Counted from the first letter of the stretch, positions 27,397 through 35,436 are shown. The stretch is 64,000 nt of DNA from Neisseria dentiae (GCF_014055005.1 NZ_CP059570.1:2542001-2606000); one strand, 5' to 3'. Notes: generated from the sequence alone by a model not told the origin. Translations and numbers: made by a program.

Positions 27397-28128
27397 TTAC
27401 AGGGTACGCTCCAGCAGGTTCAGCATATTCTGCCACGCCACTTCGGCGTCGGCTTCGTTATAGGCCAAATCCACGCCGTTTTTCTCGCCGTTGCGGGTTG
27501 CCTGCGGATTGGTGAAGCCGTGCTTGGCATAGGGGAACACATCGATATGGTAGCGCGCTTTGGCAGCGTCCATTTCTTTGCGGAAGGCTTCCACCGCGTC
27601 CATCGTTACCATCGTATCCAAACCGGCGTATTCGATCAGCAGTTCGCCTTTGATAAAGCCTTCTCGGGCAGGCTCGGGCGTGGCGAGAATGCCGTGGAAG
27701 CTGGTTACGGCTTTCAAATCGTCGCCACGGCGCGCCATATCGAGCACCACGCGGCCGCCGAAGCAGAAACCGATGGCGCCGATGCGGTTGCCGTCCACTT
27801 CGGGCTGCGCGGCCAGCGCTTTCAAGCCCAAACGGGTGCGCTCGGCCAATATGGCGGGGTCGGCGAGGGCTTCGGTCATCCAAGCGTTGGCTTGGGCGGC
27901 ATCGTCGGTGAGGCGGGCGCCGCCGTATAAATCCATCGCCAGCGCGGCATAGCCCTGTTCGGCCAAGCGTTCGGCGGCGTGTTTGGCGTGTTCGCTCAAA
28001 CCCCACCATTCAGGGGCCACCAATATGCCCGACAGACTGCCGACGGCGTGTTCGGGCAGGCACAGGTAACTTTGCAGGGTGAGACCGCCGGCGGTGGTGT
28101 ATTCCACGGTGCGGGTGGTAATCGGCAT
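27397..28128 (-). CDS. Dienelactone hydrolase family protein
   Basis: Alpha/beta hydrolase of 243 residues. The nucleophile elbow is GFCFGG (Cys instead of Ser, typical of dienelactone hydrolases), the acid is probably the Asp in GLDTMVTMD, and the His is in KHGFTN. An early PEWWGLSEHAK supplies the oxyanion loop. No signal peptide, so cytoplasmic. A GGAGCC site precedes the ATG at 28128. No aromatic degradation genes are near, so the chloroaromatic role of the founding enzyme should not be assumed; a general carboxylester or lactone hydrolase is likelier. Confidence 0.85.
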   Translation of the reverse strand: MPITTRTVEYTTAGGLTLQSYLCLPEHAVGSLSGILVAPEWWGLSEHAKHAAERLAEQGYAALAMDLYGGARLTDDAAQANAWMTEALADPAILAERTRLGLKALAAQPEVDGNRIGAIGFCFGGRVVLDMARRGDDLKAVTSFHGILATPEPAREGFIKGELLIEYAGLDTMVTMDAVEAFRKEMDAAKARYHIDVFPYAKHGFTNPQATRNGEKNGVDLAYNEADAEVAWQNMLNLLERTL

Positions 28129-28227
28129 ATCAGGCTCCTTTGTGTTGGGGTTTCAGACGGCCCCAAGCTTAAATGATGCGGCACGGGCGTTCAAGGGCTG
28201 GCGCGGATAAAGTTTGCCGGATTGACG

Positions 28228-28323
28228 GCGCCTGTGCCAAAAAAAGCCGTCTGCGGCGTATTTCTGCGTTGTGTATTGCTGCGCTTCGGGCTGCATTCGC
28301 ATCCGGCTTTTTGCAAAGGTTTC
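28228..28323. mobile_element. Degenerate MITE-like element
   Basis: Right end TTTTGCAAAGGTTTC ends at 28323; the left end (about 28228) is decayed. The interior CTGCGGCGTATTTCTGCGTTG matches the element at 2663-2805 read on the other strand. Confidence 0.5.
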
Positions 28324-28348
28324 GGATTGATGTTTGAACAAAACATAA

Positions 28349-28377
28349 AGGCCGTCTGAAACATTTTCAGACGGCCT
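28349..28377. terminator. DUS terminator after the glycine-zipper lipoprotein gene
   Basis: AGGCCGTCTGAA (28349-28360) and complement (28366-28377). Confidence 0.65.
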
Positions 28378-28399
28378 CTTGTTAAGGCAAACGACCAGA

Positions 28400-28609
28400 T
28401 TAGCGGCGGTTTACCTGACTGCCGATTACGCCGCCCAAGGCTGCGCCGCCGAGGGTGGAACCTGTGTCGCCGCCGATCAGGTTACCGGCTACGCCGCCGA
28501 TCACGGCGCCGGTGGCGGTGTTGCGCTGGGTGCGGCTCATGCTTTCGCAGGCGGTGAGCGAACCGGCAACGGCCAGCAGGGCAATGGCTTTAACGATGGT
28601 TGATTTCAT
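28400..28609 (-). CDS. Small glycine-zipper lipoprotein (OsmB-like)
   Basis: 69 residues. N-terminal lipoprotein signal with lipobox LTAC (Cys about residue 21) followed by ESMSRTQRN. The C-terminal half is a glycine-zipper (GAVIGGVAGNLIGG and GAALGGVIGSQVNRR), like OsmB, SlyB and related outer-membrane lipoproteins. A strong AAGGAGGAC ribosome site precedes the ATG at 28609. Such proteins are often stress-induced envelope components; the exact role is not known. Confidence 0.8.
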   Translation of the reverse strand: MKSTIVKAIALLAVAGSLTACESMSRTQRNTATGAVIGGVAGNLIGGDTGSTLGGAALGGVIGSQVNRR

Positions 28610-28767
28610 GTTGTCCTCCTTAAAAAAGGTGTTATATTGCGGGAAAGCCCTGTAAAAGGGCGGGATTCCCTGTAAGAGCGTTCGCAGTATGGCATAGGCT
28701 GCGGATAACGGCGTATCGGCAGGGGTAAAGAGTTTTAAAACTGGGCAAGAGTTTGAAATTATATTTT

Positions 28768-29214
28768 ATGAGCGTTTATTCTGTTGCACATATCATACAT
28801 TTGTTTTGCGCCATTGTTTTTGTGGGCGGCGTTTTCTTTGAAACTTTGGTTTTATCAGCCATACACAGCAAGGATGTGCCGAGGGAAGCGCGAAAAGCGG
28901 TAGAAAAAGCCATTATGCGGCGCGCCGTGCGGGTGATGCCGTGGGTGGTGGGCGGTGTGTTTTTGTCGGGGCTGACGATGGCACACCGCTATGCCGCCGC
29001 TTTCGCCGCACCGTTTGCCGCGCCGTTCAACACCCAGTTGTGTTTGAAGGTGTTGCTGGCGTTCGGGGTGTTGGCGCATTTTCTGATTGCCGTTACCAAA
29101 ATGCGGCGCGGCACGCTCACGGCGGCGTGGTCGAAATATATCCATTTGGCGGTGTTTTGCCAGATGGTGATGATTGTGCTGCTGGCGAAAACCATGTTTT
29201 ATGTGGCTTGGTAG
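28768..29214 (+). CDS. CopD-like small integral membrane protein
   Basis: About 148 residues from ATG 28768 (an in-frame TTG lies at 28753). Four hydrophobic helices are visible: VAHIIHLFCAIVFVGGVFFE, VMPWVVGGVFLSGLTM, LCLKVLLAFGVLAHFLIAV and a C-terminal LAVFCQMVMIVLLAK. His residues in the first helix (HIIH) and in later loops (AHR, AHF, IHL) fit a heme- or copper-binding CopD/DUF2269-type membrane domain. No partner gene is adjacent. Ends at a DUS terminator. The assignment to that superfamily is by pattern only. Confidence 0.7.
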   Translation: MSVYSVAHIIHLFCAIVFVGGVFFETLVLSAIHSKDVPREARKAVEKAIMRRAVRVMPWVVGGVFLSGLTMAHRYAAAFAAPFAAPFNTQLCLKVLLAFGVLAHFLIAVTKMRRGTLTAAWSKYIHLAVFCQMVMIVLLAKTMFYVAW

Positions 29215-29234
29215 GCGGGTGGCATAATGTGGAA

Positions 29235-29262
29235 AGGCCGTCTGAAAGATTTCAGACGGCCT
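29235..29262 (+). terminator. DUS terminator after the CopD-like gene
   Basis: AGGCCGTCTGAA (29235-29246) and complement (29251-29262), 4-nt loop. It marks the left edge of the AT-rich accessory islet. Confidence 0.7.
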
Positions 29263-29339
29263 TCGTTATGCAAGCTCTTGAATCAAGCGTTGCAAGATAC
29301 TTTACTTTATTTATATGTTAGATATTAGAAATCGTCGCG

Positions 29340-29441
29340 TTGCTTACACAAAAGATTAAGAAAACAGGCCTAAAATACTTATTTTGCAAAAAATGTCATC
29401 TCCGCTTGAGTCATTATGGAATTTGTTCGTATTGTAAATAA
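29340..29441 (+). other. Possible very small zinc-ribbon ORF in an AT-rich gap
   Basis: The 29263-29632 gap is AT-rich. One frame from TTG 29340 encodes 33 residues with two CxxC pairs (FCKKCH and GICSYCK) before a stop. There is no good ribosome site, so it may be the tail of a lost gene rather than a live one. A decayed DUS pair is seen at about 29545-29565. Confidence 0.25.
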
Positions 29442-29632
29442 TTGGCCAACAAGATTTTGCTGGCAACGAGCATTTTTATATTTATCAGGATACCGTTTGT
29501 CGGAGTTTGCAAGCTAATACGGCTTATCGAATATATAATTCGACCGCCTGAAGTTTTCAGTCAACCGGATTAGCAGATTAATCAAAAAGCTAAAAAATTT
29601 TATATTACACCGATAAATAAGGATTTTTTTCT

Positions 29633-29992
29633 ATGAAAAAAGCACTATTCCCGTTTATTTTAATGAGCTGTGCCATTTTCAGCTTTGCCAAAGAACCGTC
29701 TTCCTCTAAAGAATGGCCTGCAGGCGCTATTCGCAACGGAACATTAGGCAACCCTACTTTGGTACACGATGCAATGCTTGCCGCCAGAGGGCAGGCAACT
29801 GTTATGGGATGTGATCAAGTTAAGGATGGCCGTTTTTTCGTTAAAAAAGACGTTTCCGGCAAACCCGGAGAGAGAGTTTGGGAGGAAATCTGGCAATTTC
29901 AATGCACCAATGGCAATTACAATGTTGAAATGGAATTTATGGAATCAAAACAAGGAGGCGTAACTTTCAGAGCAGCCCCGGAGGGTAAATAA
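29633..29992 (+). CDS. Small exported protein of unknown function
   Basis: 119 residues with signal peptide MKKALFPFILMSCAIFSFAK. The mature domain contains two Cys (MGCDQ and FQCTNG) that could form a disulfide, and beta-rich sequence (ERVWEEIWQFQCTNGNYNVEMEF). The start at 29633 is preceded by AAGGA. AT-rich, unlike the chromosome on either side, and it sits at the left side of the repeated immunity-like gene array, so horizontal origin is likely. No family recognised. Confidence 0.6.
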   Translation: MKKALFPFILMSCAIFSFAKEPSSSKEWPAGAIRNGTLGNPTLVHDAMLAARGQATVMGCDQVKDGRFFVKKDVSGKPGERVWEEIWQFQCTNGNYNVEMEFMESKQGGVTFRAAPEGK

Positions 29993-30004
29993 CCGCCAAT
30001 AATC

Positions 30005-30016
30005 AGGCCGTCTGAA
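30005..30016 (+). other. Single DUS upstream of the first array copy
   Basis: AGGCCGTCTGAA 24 bases before the ATG of the broken gene. The same DUS-leader-ATG block recurs at 31400-31437, so leader and DUS were duplicated together. Confidence 0.7.
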
Positions 30017-30039
30017 AGAATTTGCTTAGGAGCTTACAG

Positions 30040-30628
30040 ATGAAAACCTTAAATAAAGTTATGCTGGCAGGGAGGGGTAGCTGCCCTGTTGTTAATACAA
30101 TGCGATTGGGTAAAAGCAGACATTTCCACTTTGTTTTTTCCACCAAAAGTAATTGATTTTCCCTTGGGTGAGAGCAAAACAGTCAGTTATCCAATTGATT
30201 CATAGGCTGAAAAATCATATACAATAAGTGTAAATGCAGAATATATAAATAATAAAAAGGCACAAGATGAGGTGCCAGAAATACCATACCGCCTTTCCGT
30301 AAAATGCTACCGTTTGGAAAAAAACGCAGAAGTGCTGTTTTTTGAGGACACCTATGTTGTACGGGATATAGCTTACGGGATTGGTAATGAAACGCGTATC
30401 GTACGGGAAAATATTTTTGATAACGGATATTGGTGGGAACTTAATAATCCTAACGTGCCTGATGCAGAAGGAAAACGTTATCGACTGAAGGAGGTCAGAC
30501 TACCTTACGGCAGATACCGTTGTGACTTTAAGGACGAAAGTCCGCCTGAAATCAAAGTCATATTGCAAGAAGCGGGTATTGTCCGCACCGCAATAGAAAT
30601 TTTTCCGTTTGAGCCTTTTATTTATTGA
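30040..30628 (+). pseudogene. Broken copy of the immunity-like lipoprotein gene
   Basis: Nearly the same start as the intact copy at 31435 (MKTLNKVMLAG) and the same body. It is disrupted by a frameshift around 30070 (GCAGGGAGGGGTAGC against GCAGGAGGTGTGATAGC) and an in-frame TAG at 30203-30205 where the intact gene has TGG. From 30272 the frame is open to the end (118 residues) with VKCYRLEKNAEVLFFEDTY and LPYGRYRCDFKDESP conserved. A truncated gene head follows at once. Possibly the relic of an older immunity specificity. Confidence 0.75.
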
Positions 30629-30646
30629 TTTTTTAAAAGAAAAAAG

Positions 30647-30775
30647 ATGGCGAACACCTATACATTAACAGTTAAATTTGCTCCTCCTGGAACAGATTAT
30701 AAAGACGAAACTTCCACTTGGGGGCATGTATGGCTGGAAGCCCGCAAATCTGGAAAGATATTTTCAGGAGTATAA
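30647..30775 (+). pseudogene. Truncated 5-prime stub of the effector-like gene
   Basis: 42-codon frame from ATG 30647 that reproduces the start of the gene at 32041: TYTLTVKFAPPGTDY, then STWGHVWLEARKSGK, after which it runs into unrelated sequence and stops at 30775. It includes the predicted catalytic His but not the Cys. The next gene starts two bases after its stop and takes its ribosome site (TTCAGGAG) from the stub. Confidence 0.7.
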
Positions 30776-30776
30776 A

Positions 30777-31325
30777 ATGCAAAAGAAATACAAATATTCG
30801 TTGTTAACCGGAATTGTGCTGGCAGGAATAATTTGTTTGCTTGCACAATTTGAATTTGTCAGGGTGGTTTCTTCACAGCTGATTAATAACCGAACCACAC
30901 CTCTGCCGTTGGGAGAGGGCAAAACCACTTCCATTGAATTTGTTAATTTTTTAGAGAAACCTTATCGTGCTTATCTATTGCTGGAACTGCCAAGGGAAGA
31001 AGCAGAAAAGTACAGTGATGGTGCAATAGATAAAAAATATATCGACACTCTTGATATGGAACTTATCTGTATGCGCTTAAGCGGTAAAGAAAAAACAGTT
31101 ATCTATCAACAAACGTATCGCGGGAGAGAGAGTTTTAAATACCAAACCGAATGGGCATCAGAGTTAGACAGCGAGGTCTTTAGCAATTTGTTTTTTAGCC
31201 TAGCGAGATTCACTCTACCGACGGGAAAATACCGCTGTGATTTTATCGATAAAAGCCCCGAGACTGCGAAGCGGCAATTTCCCAAAGCTGTTGTGAATGT
31301 CGGTGCATATAAGTTCTATTTTTAA
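30777..31325 (+). CDS. Divergent immunity-like exported protein
   Basis: 182 residues from ATG 30777. The N-terminus is a signal or anchor (YSLLTGIVLAGIICLLAQF) with no lipobox Cys. It shares the PLGEGKT entry motif, a Cys-containing strand (MELICMRLSGKEKTVIYQ) and the C-terminal PTGKYRCDFIDKSPE with its neighbours at 30040 and 31435 but is otherwise diverged, as expected for a paralog with different specificity. I think these resemble DUF5625-type lipoproteins; this is from memory. AT-rich. Position behind an effector stub suggests an orphan immunity gene. Confidence 0.6.
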   Translation: MQKKYKYSLLTGIVLAGIICLLAQFEFVRVVSSQLINNRTTPLPLGEGKTTSIEFVNFLEKPYRAYLLLELPREEAEKYSDGAIDKKYIDTLDMELICMRLSGKEKTVIYQQTYRGRESFKYQTEWASELDSEVFSNLFFSLARFTLPTGKYRCDFIDKSPETAKRQFPKAVVNVGAYKFYF

Positions 31326-31353
31326 TTGATTGTATTTATAGAAAGGATTTGTA

Positions 31354-31395
31354 ATGTCGAGAAAATATACATTAACAGTAAAATTCGCTCTTTAA
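31354..31395 (+). pseudogene. Second, shorter stub of the effector-like gene
   Basis: ATG 31354 opens 13 codons, SRKYTLTVKFA then a stop, matching the first residues of the 32041 product (NTYSLTVKFA). An AAAGGATTTG site precedes it. It has the same place relative to the preceding immunity-like gene as the full-length gene has to its own. Confidence 0.6.
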
Positions 31396-31399
31396 AGAA

Positions 31400-31411
31400 A
31401 GGCCGTCTGAA
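31400..31411 (+). other. Single DUS upstream of the third array copy
   Basis: AGGCCGTCTGAA 23 bases before the ATG at 31435; partner of the one at 30005. Candidate recombination or uptake site for cassette exchange. Confidence 0.7.
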
Positions 31412-31434
31412 AGGATTGATTTAGGAATTGACAG

Positions 31435-32022
31435 ATGAAAACCTTAAATAAAGTTTTGCTGGCAGGAGGTGTGATAGCTGCTTTGTCGCTAACGCAATGC
31501 GATTTGGTAACCACCGCAACTTCCGAATTATTGTTTCCACCCAAATTGGTTGATTTTCCTTTGGGCGAGGGTAAAACAATCAGTTACCCGCTTACTTCGT
31601 GGATTGAAAAACCCTATGGCATAAATATAAAAATAGAATATATCGAAAATAAATGGGGTAAAAAGATACCAGATATGCCGTACCGTTTTTCCGTAAAATG
31701 CTATCGTTTGGAAAAAAACGCGGAAGTGCTGTTTTTCGAAGATATCTATATTATTCGGGATATATCTTATCAGGTGGATAATGAAACCTATATCAGACAT
31801 GAAAATATATTAGATGGTGGACGAGGATGGGCCCCTAATAATCCAAACAATCCTGATGCTGACGGAAGAAGCCACCAACTCAAAGCGTTTAGGCTACCTT
31901 ACGGCAGATACCGTTGTGATTTTAAGGATGAAAGCCCGTCGGAAATCAAAGCCATGTTGAAAGAAGCCGGTATTGTCCGAACGGCAATAGATATTTTCCC
32001 ATATACCCTCATTTTTTATTAA
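31435..32022 (+). CDS. Immunity-like small lipoprotein next to the effector-like gene
   Basis: 195 residues. Starts MKTLNKVLLAGGVIAALSLT followed by QC, a plausible though imperfect lipobox (Gln before Cys). The mature domain has PLGEGKTISYPL, KCYRLEKNAEVLFFED, and LPYGRYRCDFKDESPSEIK, a beta-sandwich-like pattern. It ends 18 bases before the GTG of the effector-like gene, so they are co-transcribed. The broken copy at 30040 and the divergent paralog at 30777 make a three-gene array. Role as periplasmic inhibitor of the neighbouring enzyme is inferred from context only. Confidence 0.65.
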   Translation: MKTLNKVLLAGGVIAALSLTQCDLVTTATSELLFPPKLVDFPLGEGKTISYPLTSWIEKPYGINIKIEYIENKWGKKIPDMPYRFSVKCYRLEKNAEVLFFEDIYIIRDISYQVDNETYIRHENILDGGRGWAPNNPNNPDADGRSHQLKAFRLPYGRYRCDFKDESPSEIKAMLKEAGIVRTAIDIFPYTLIFY

Positions 32023-32040
32023 TTTTTTAAAGGAAGAGTA

Positions 32041-32979
32041 GTGAAAAATACTTATTCATTAACAGTAAAATTTGCTCCTAGTGGAACATCTTACTACAAT
32101 CAAAAAACAGAAAAATGGGAAACTTCCACTTGGGGGCATGTATGGTTAGAAGCCCGTAAACCAGGGGAAAACTTGGGCGGAGAACCATCAATTAGTATGG
32201 GCTGGTCAACTGGAGAAAGTAAATTCAGCAAAAATGATAATCTCAGCGAAACCGACTGGAAAGACTACCAAGGTAAAAATATCAGTTCGATTACCGTAGA
32301 AATCAGCAAAGCACAATTCGAGCAGTTGGAAAGCTATCCCAAATTGGCGGCAGCGGGAAGAATCCCCGGCTTCCGTTCGGTTTACGATGCGGGCGACAAC
32401 AGCTGCATCGATTTTTCGGGTAAGGGTTTGGGCTATATCGGGCTGGCCGACAAAGACTTCGACGGCAGCGGGCTGTTTTGGGCGCGCCCCGACAAACAGG
32501 TCAATGCCTTTCTCGAACAGATTGCCAAACACAGGCCGCAGGGGGCGGATTTGACGGTAACACACCGCGGGCATACCTATACGTTCGGCGAAAACGAGCG
32601 CGGGGTGGAGAAATTCTGGAAAACCGTCGACCCGTATTGGTATTTGGGCGAAAACCAACGGCAGGAACCGAATCCGGAGCAACCGCAATACGCCCACGCA
32701 ATTTCCGAACCGTTTTTTGAGCGTATGTCCGAAAACACGGATATTGCCACCGTCGATATTTCCCAGCCGCTGCCGAAAAACGCGACCGACCAAGAATTTA
32801 TCGATTACGCTTTCGCCGCGCTGCTCTCCGACGACGAAGAGCTGCACGACAAAGCCCTCGAAAGCCTGATGGCCTCCGACCAGGCCAAGCAGTTTGAACG
32901 CGAAAGCATGCAGGCCGCGATCGACTACGACCGCGAGCAGGAAATGCTGCGCCCGCGCGGGCCGGTGATGAGCCTGTAA
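32041..32979 (+). CDS. Effector-like protein with permuted NlpC/P60-type His/Cys motifs
   Basis: 312 residues from a GTG with an AAAGGAAGAG site. N-terminal domain (about 1-200): a strand TYSLTVKFA, then WGHVWLEARKPG with a likely catalytic His (about residue 32) and SMGWSTGES; the putative nucleophile follows in DNSCIDFSGKGLGYIGL (about residue 120). His before Cys is the order in circularly permuted papain-like folds (permuted NlpC/P60, LRAT). The C-terminal part (about 210-312) is charged and helical, ending REQEMLRPRGPVMSL, reminiscent of relaxase tails. The first ~250 bases are AT-rich, the rest GC-rich, and only the head is duplicated upstream. No signal peptide. Function inferred. Confidence 0.55.
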   Translation: MKNTYSLTVKFAPSGTSYYNQKTEKWETSTWGHVWLEARKPGENLGGEPSISMGWSTGESKFSKNDNLSETDWKDYQGKNISSITVEISKAQFEQLESYPKLAAAGRIPGFRSVYDAGDNSCIDFSGKGLGYIGLADKDFDGSGLFWARPDKQVNAFLEQIAKHRPQGADLTVTHRGHTYTFGENERGVEKFWKTVDPYWYLGENQRQEPNPEQPQYAHAISEPFFERMSENTDIATVDISQPLPKNATDQEFIDYAFAALLSDDEELHDKALESLMASDQAKQFERESMQAAIDYDREQEMLRPRGPVMSL

Positions 32980-32998
32980 CGGCAAAAGGGAAAAGCAA

Positions 32999-33523
32999 AT
33001 GAATTTGGAAACGAAAATCGACCGCCTGATTCAGAATATCGTTCTGCTTCAGGGTAAAAACGACCAGCGGCAAAAATTGATTGAAACGGCGCATTGGAAA
33101 GCCAAAAGTGCGATGGATGAAGCGGGCCGCTCGTTGGGCGATACGGCGCGCAGCATCAAAAGCCTGACCGCCGGCACGGTGGCTTCGGCCGTGGAAAAGC
33201 CTTTGCAGGAATTTGAGCAGGGCGTTGAAAAACTCTGCCGCGAGTTTGCCGTTATTGCCGCCCATGCGGACAAACAGCAGCGCGAAGCCGCCAAGCGGCT
33301 GAAAATATTCCAGTGGACGGCATTCGCCGCCCTGGCTGTTGCTGCCGTTATCAGCATCGGCTCGGCTGCTTTCATGATGAAATACGCCCGTCAGGAAATG
33401 ATCCGCTCCGAATGGATTGCCGACATCAATAACGCCGTCGGCAAAGGCAAACTGTCCCGCTGCGCCGACGGCAGCGGCGTTTGCGCCAAAATCAAAGGAA
33501 AAACCGTTCGGCTGGACAAATAA
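32999..33523 (+). CDS. Coiled-coil membrane protein, mobilization-accessory-like
   Basis: 174 residues, 19 bases after the effector-like gene with AAAGGGAAAAG as ribosome site. The N-terminal 100 residues are charged helices (KIDRLIQNIVLLQGKND; EKPLQEFEQGVEKLCREF). One transmembrane helix follows at about 103-125 (IFQWTAFAALAVAAVISIGS), then a short tail with two Cys (LSRCADGSGVCAKIKGKTV). A coiled coil plus one helix plus a C...C basic tail is how I recall MobB-like or MobL-associated plasmid proteins, but no plasmid genes are near. Host-like GC content. It could assist delivery of, or anchor, the upstream protein. Confidence 0.5.
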   Translation: MNLETKIDRLIQNIVLLQGKNDQRQKLIETAHWKAKSAMDEAGRSLGDTARSIKSLTAGTVASAVEKPLQEFEQGVEKLCREFAVIAAHADKQQREAAKRLKIFQWTAFAALAVAAVISIGSAAFMMKYARQEMIRSEWIADINNAVGKGKLSRCADGSGVCAKIKGKTVRLDK

Positions 33524-33547
33524 TTTCTGCCGTTTCGGGTTGCTGAA

Positions 33548-33576
33548 AGGCCGTCTGAAAATTTTTCAGACGGCCT
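33548..33576. terminator. DUS terminator at the right edge of the islet
   Basis: AGGCCGTCTGAA (33548-33559) and complement (33565-33576) between the convergent islet and trehalase genes. Confidence 0.7.
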
Positions 33577-33606
33577 TGTCATTTGCCAAATGAAATCATA
33601 ACCGCC

Positions 33607-35436
33607 TTAAGGCGTGCTGTCGGCCAGCGCGTTCAATCCGGCTTTTTGTTCGTCCGTCAGTTTGGCGATGCCCAAAATAACGGAAGCGTTGGTCCAGCCG
33701 AAGCCGCCGGCGGGCACGTAGTCGAACACGGCGCCGACGTTGCCGTATTCCACATCGGTTTTGTGCGAGCCTTTGACCACGTTGAATTTTTCGGGAATCA
33801 GGCCGTTATATTCCACCGTGGCGCGGACTATCATCTGCACCCACGCATAGGCGGCTTCGTGCATTTCGCGCTCGAAACCGTAGCGTTGCAGCCCCTCCCA
33901 AATCAGAATCTGGTGCGGCGCCCAGCCGTAGGGGTAATCCCACTGACGTTCGGGGCCGCGGATTTCGGCGGAAATCGGGGCGGTGGAGGCGATGCCGCCG
34001 GCGCACAACAGCGTGCCCAGTTGCGATTTGACCATGCGCTCCGCCTGCTCTTGGCTGCACAATCCCGCCCACAACGGCAGCAGGTTGGTGGCGGAAACGA
34101 AGCGGTTTTGCGTTTTGGCGGCGGCGTTGTAGTCGTAAAACGTGCCGTCGGCTTCGTTCCATAAATATTGCTGCACGGCATCGTAGCGCGCTTTTGCTTT
34201 GGCCTGCCAGATATCGGCGGTGTGTTGCGTGCCGTTGTGCGCAAAGCCTTGCGGGAAATAATCGGCGATTAGGGCTGCGATGTCGGTTTCGATGCGGTAC
34301 ATAATCGCGTTCAAATCAACGCAGGCGGTGTCGGCGCATACGTCGTCGAGCCGCGTGGTGGTGTCGTGGCCGCTTTCGCGCATGGCGCGGTCGTGCACGA
34401 AGTAGCGGTCGAGGCCGGCATCTTTGATTTCGCCGGCATCGTAGGCACGCTCCATCTCTTCGACGCTCACGCCGTGTTTGGCGGCGTATTGCTGCAAAAT
34501 GAAGTTGAAATGGCCGGGTTCGGTTTCTTTCGGGCGGCCGCGGCCTTCGTCGAAATAGCGGTTGAGGTCGATGTCGGCGAAGAGGTGGGTTTGCGGGTTC
34601 ATCCACACGTTTTGGTATTCGTCGATGGCGATGGCCAAGTGTTCGGCCAGCCAGCTTTCAGGCAGCCGTTCGGCGTAGCGGCGGTAAAACGCGCTTAAAT
34701 AGGGGGTGTAAAACGGCGGCTGCGAGCGGGTGAGGTAGTAGCTGCGGTTGGCGTTGAGCATTTTACCGTAATATTTGATTTGGTAGGCGGTGTTTTCGAG
34801 CATGCCTTTGGCCAAATCGTATTGGTCGTGCGCCATCAGGCCCAGCGCGATGAAGTAGCTGTCCCAGCCGTACATTTCGTTGAAACGCCCGCCGGGCACC
34901 ACATAGGGCAGTGGTGCGTCGGCGGCTTTGTCGTATTTGAGCGCCAGCAGGCCGGGTTTTTCGTCGATTTCGGCCAAGAGGCCGTCTGAAAACGGCGGCG
35001 CGGGCAGTTCGATGATTTCGATTTGCGGGTGGGCGGCGGTAATGCGGCGGTAGTATTCGAGGCCGTCTGAATCGGCGGCGGGCACATATAAATAGGCTTT
35101 GTCGCTGCTGCGTTTTTCGTCGGCCAGCGTGGCGAGGATATTGCCGGCATCCATGCGGCGGCTGAGGGTGCACCAATAGTGGGTGCGCATCAGATAGTCG
35201 ATGCGCTCGAGCGGTTTCATCCGTACATTATCGGGGTTCAATCCGCCGTTGCCCAGCCACACTTCCTGCAACAGGTTGGCCAAGTAATAAGTGCCTTTCA
35301 CTTCGAGCGTTTCGCCGTTTTCGCCGGTTACCACAAAACGTTTCGGGCCTTGGTCGTCAACGGTGATGGTGTTGCTGCCGTCGGTGTCTTCCTGCGCGAG
35401 CAGGTTTTTCAATGTTTCAGTTTTGTTGATGCGCAT
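33607..35436 (-). CDS. treA: Trehalase, GH37
   Basis: Hydrolyses trehalose to two glucoses. 609 residues with both GH37 signatures: PGGRFNEMYGWDSYF (trehalase signature 1) and QWDYPYGWAPHQ (signature 2). The acid catalyst is probably the Asp in RESGHDTTTRLDD and the base the Glu in GLIPEKFNV. No signal peptide, so cytoplasmic (TreF-like); trehalose must first be imported, which fits the MFS gene just upstream. The start at 35436 overlaps the MFS gene end by 20 bases, so the two are translationally coupled. An uncommon gene pair for Neisseria. Confidence 0.92.
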   Translation of the reverse strand: MRINKTETLKNLLAQEDTDGSNTITVDDQGPKRFVVTGENGETLEVKGTYYLANLLQEVWLGNGGLNPDNVRMKPLERIDYLMRTHYWCTLSRRMDAGNILATLADEKRSSDKAYLYVPAADSDGLEYYRRITAAHPQIEIIELPAPPFSDGLLAEIDEKPGLLALKYDKAADAPLPYVVPGGRFNEMYGWDSYFIALGLMAHDQYDLAKGMLENTAYQIKYYGKMLNANRSYYLTRSQPPFYTPYLSAFYRRYAERLPESWLAEHLAIAIDEYQNVWMNPQTHLFADIDLNRYFDEGRGRPKETEPGHFNFILQQYAAKHGVSVEEMERAYDAGEIKDAGLDRYFVHDRAMRESGHDTTTRLDDVCADTACVDLNAIMYRIETDIAALIADYFPQGFAHNGTQHTADIWQAKAKARYDAVQQYLWNEADGTFYDYNAAAKTQNRFVSATNLLPLWAGLCSQEQAERMVKSQLGTLLCAGGIASTAPISAEIRGPERQWDYPYGWAPHQILIWEGLQRYGFEREMHEAAYAWVQMIVRATVEYNGLIPEKFNVVKGSHKTDVEYGNVGAVFDYVPAGGFGWTNASVILGIAKLTDEQKAGLNALADSTP

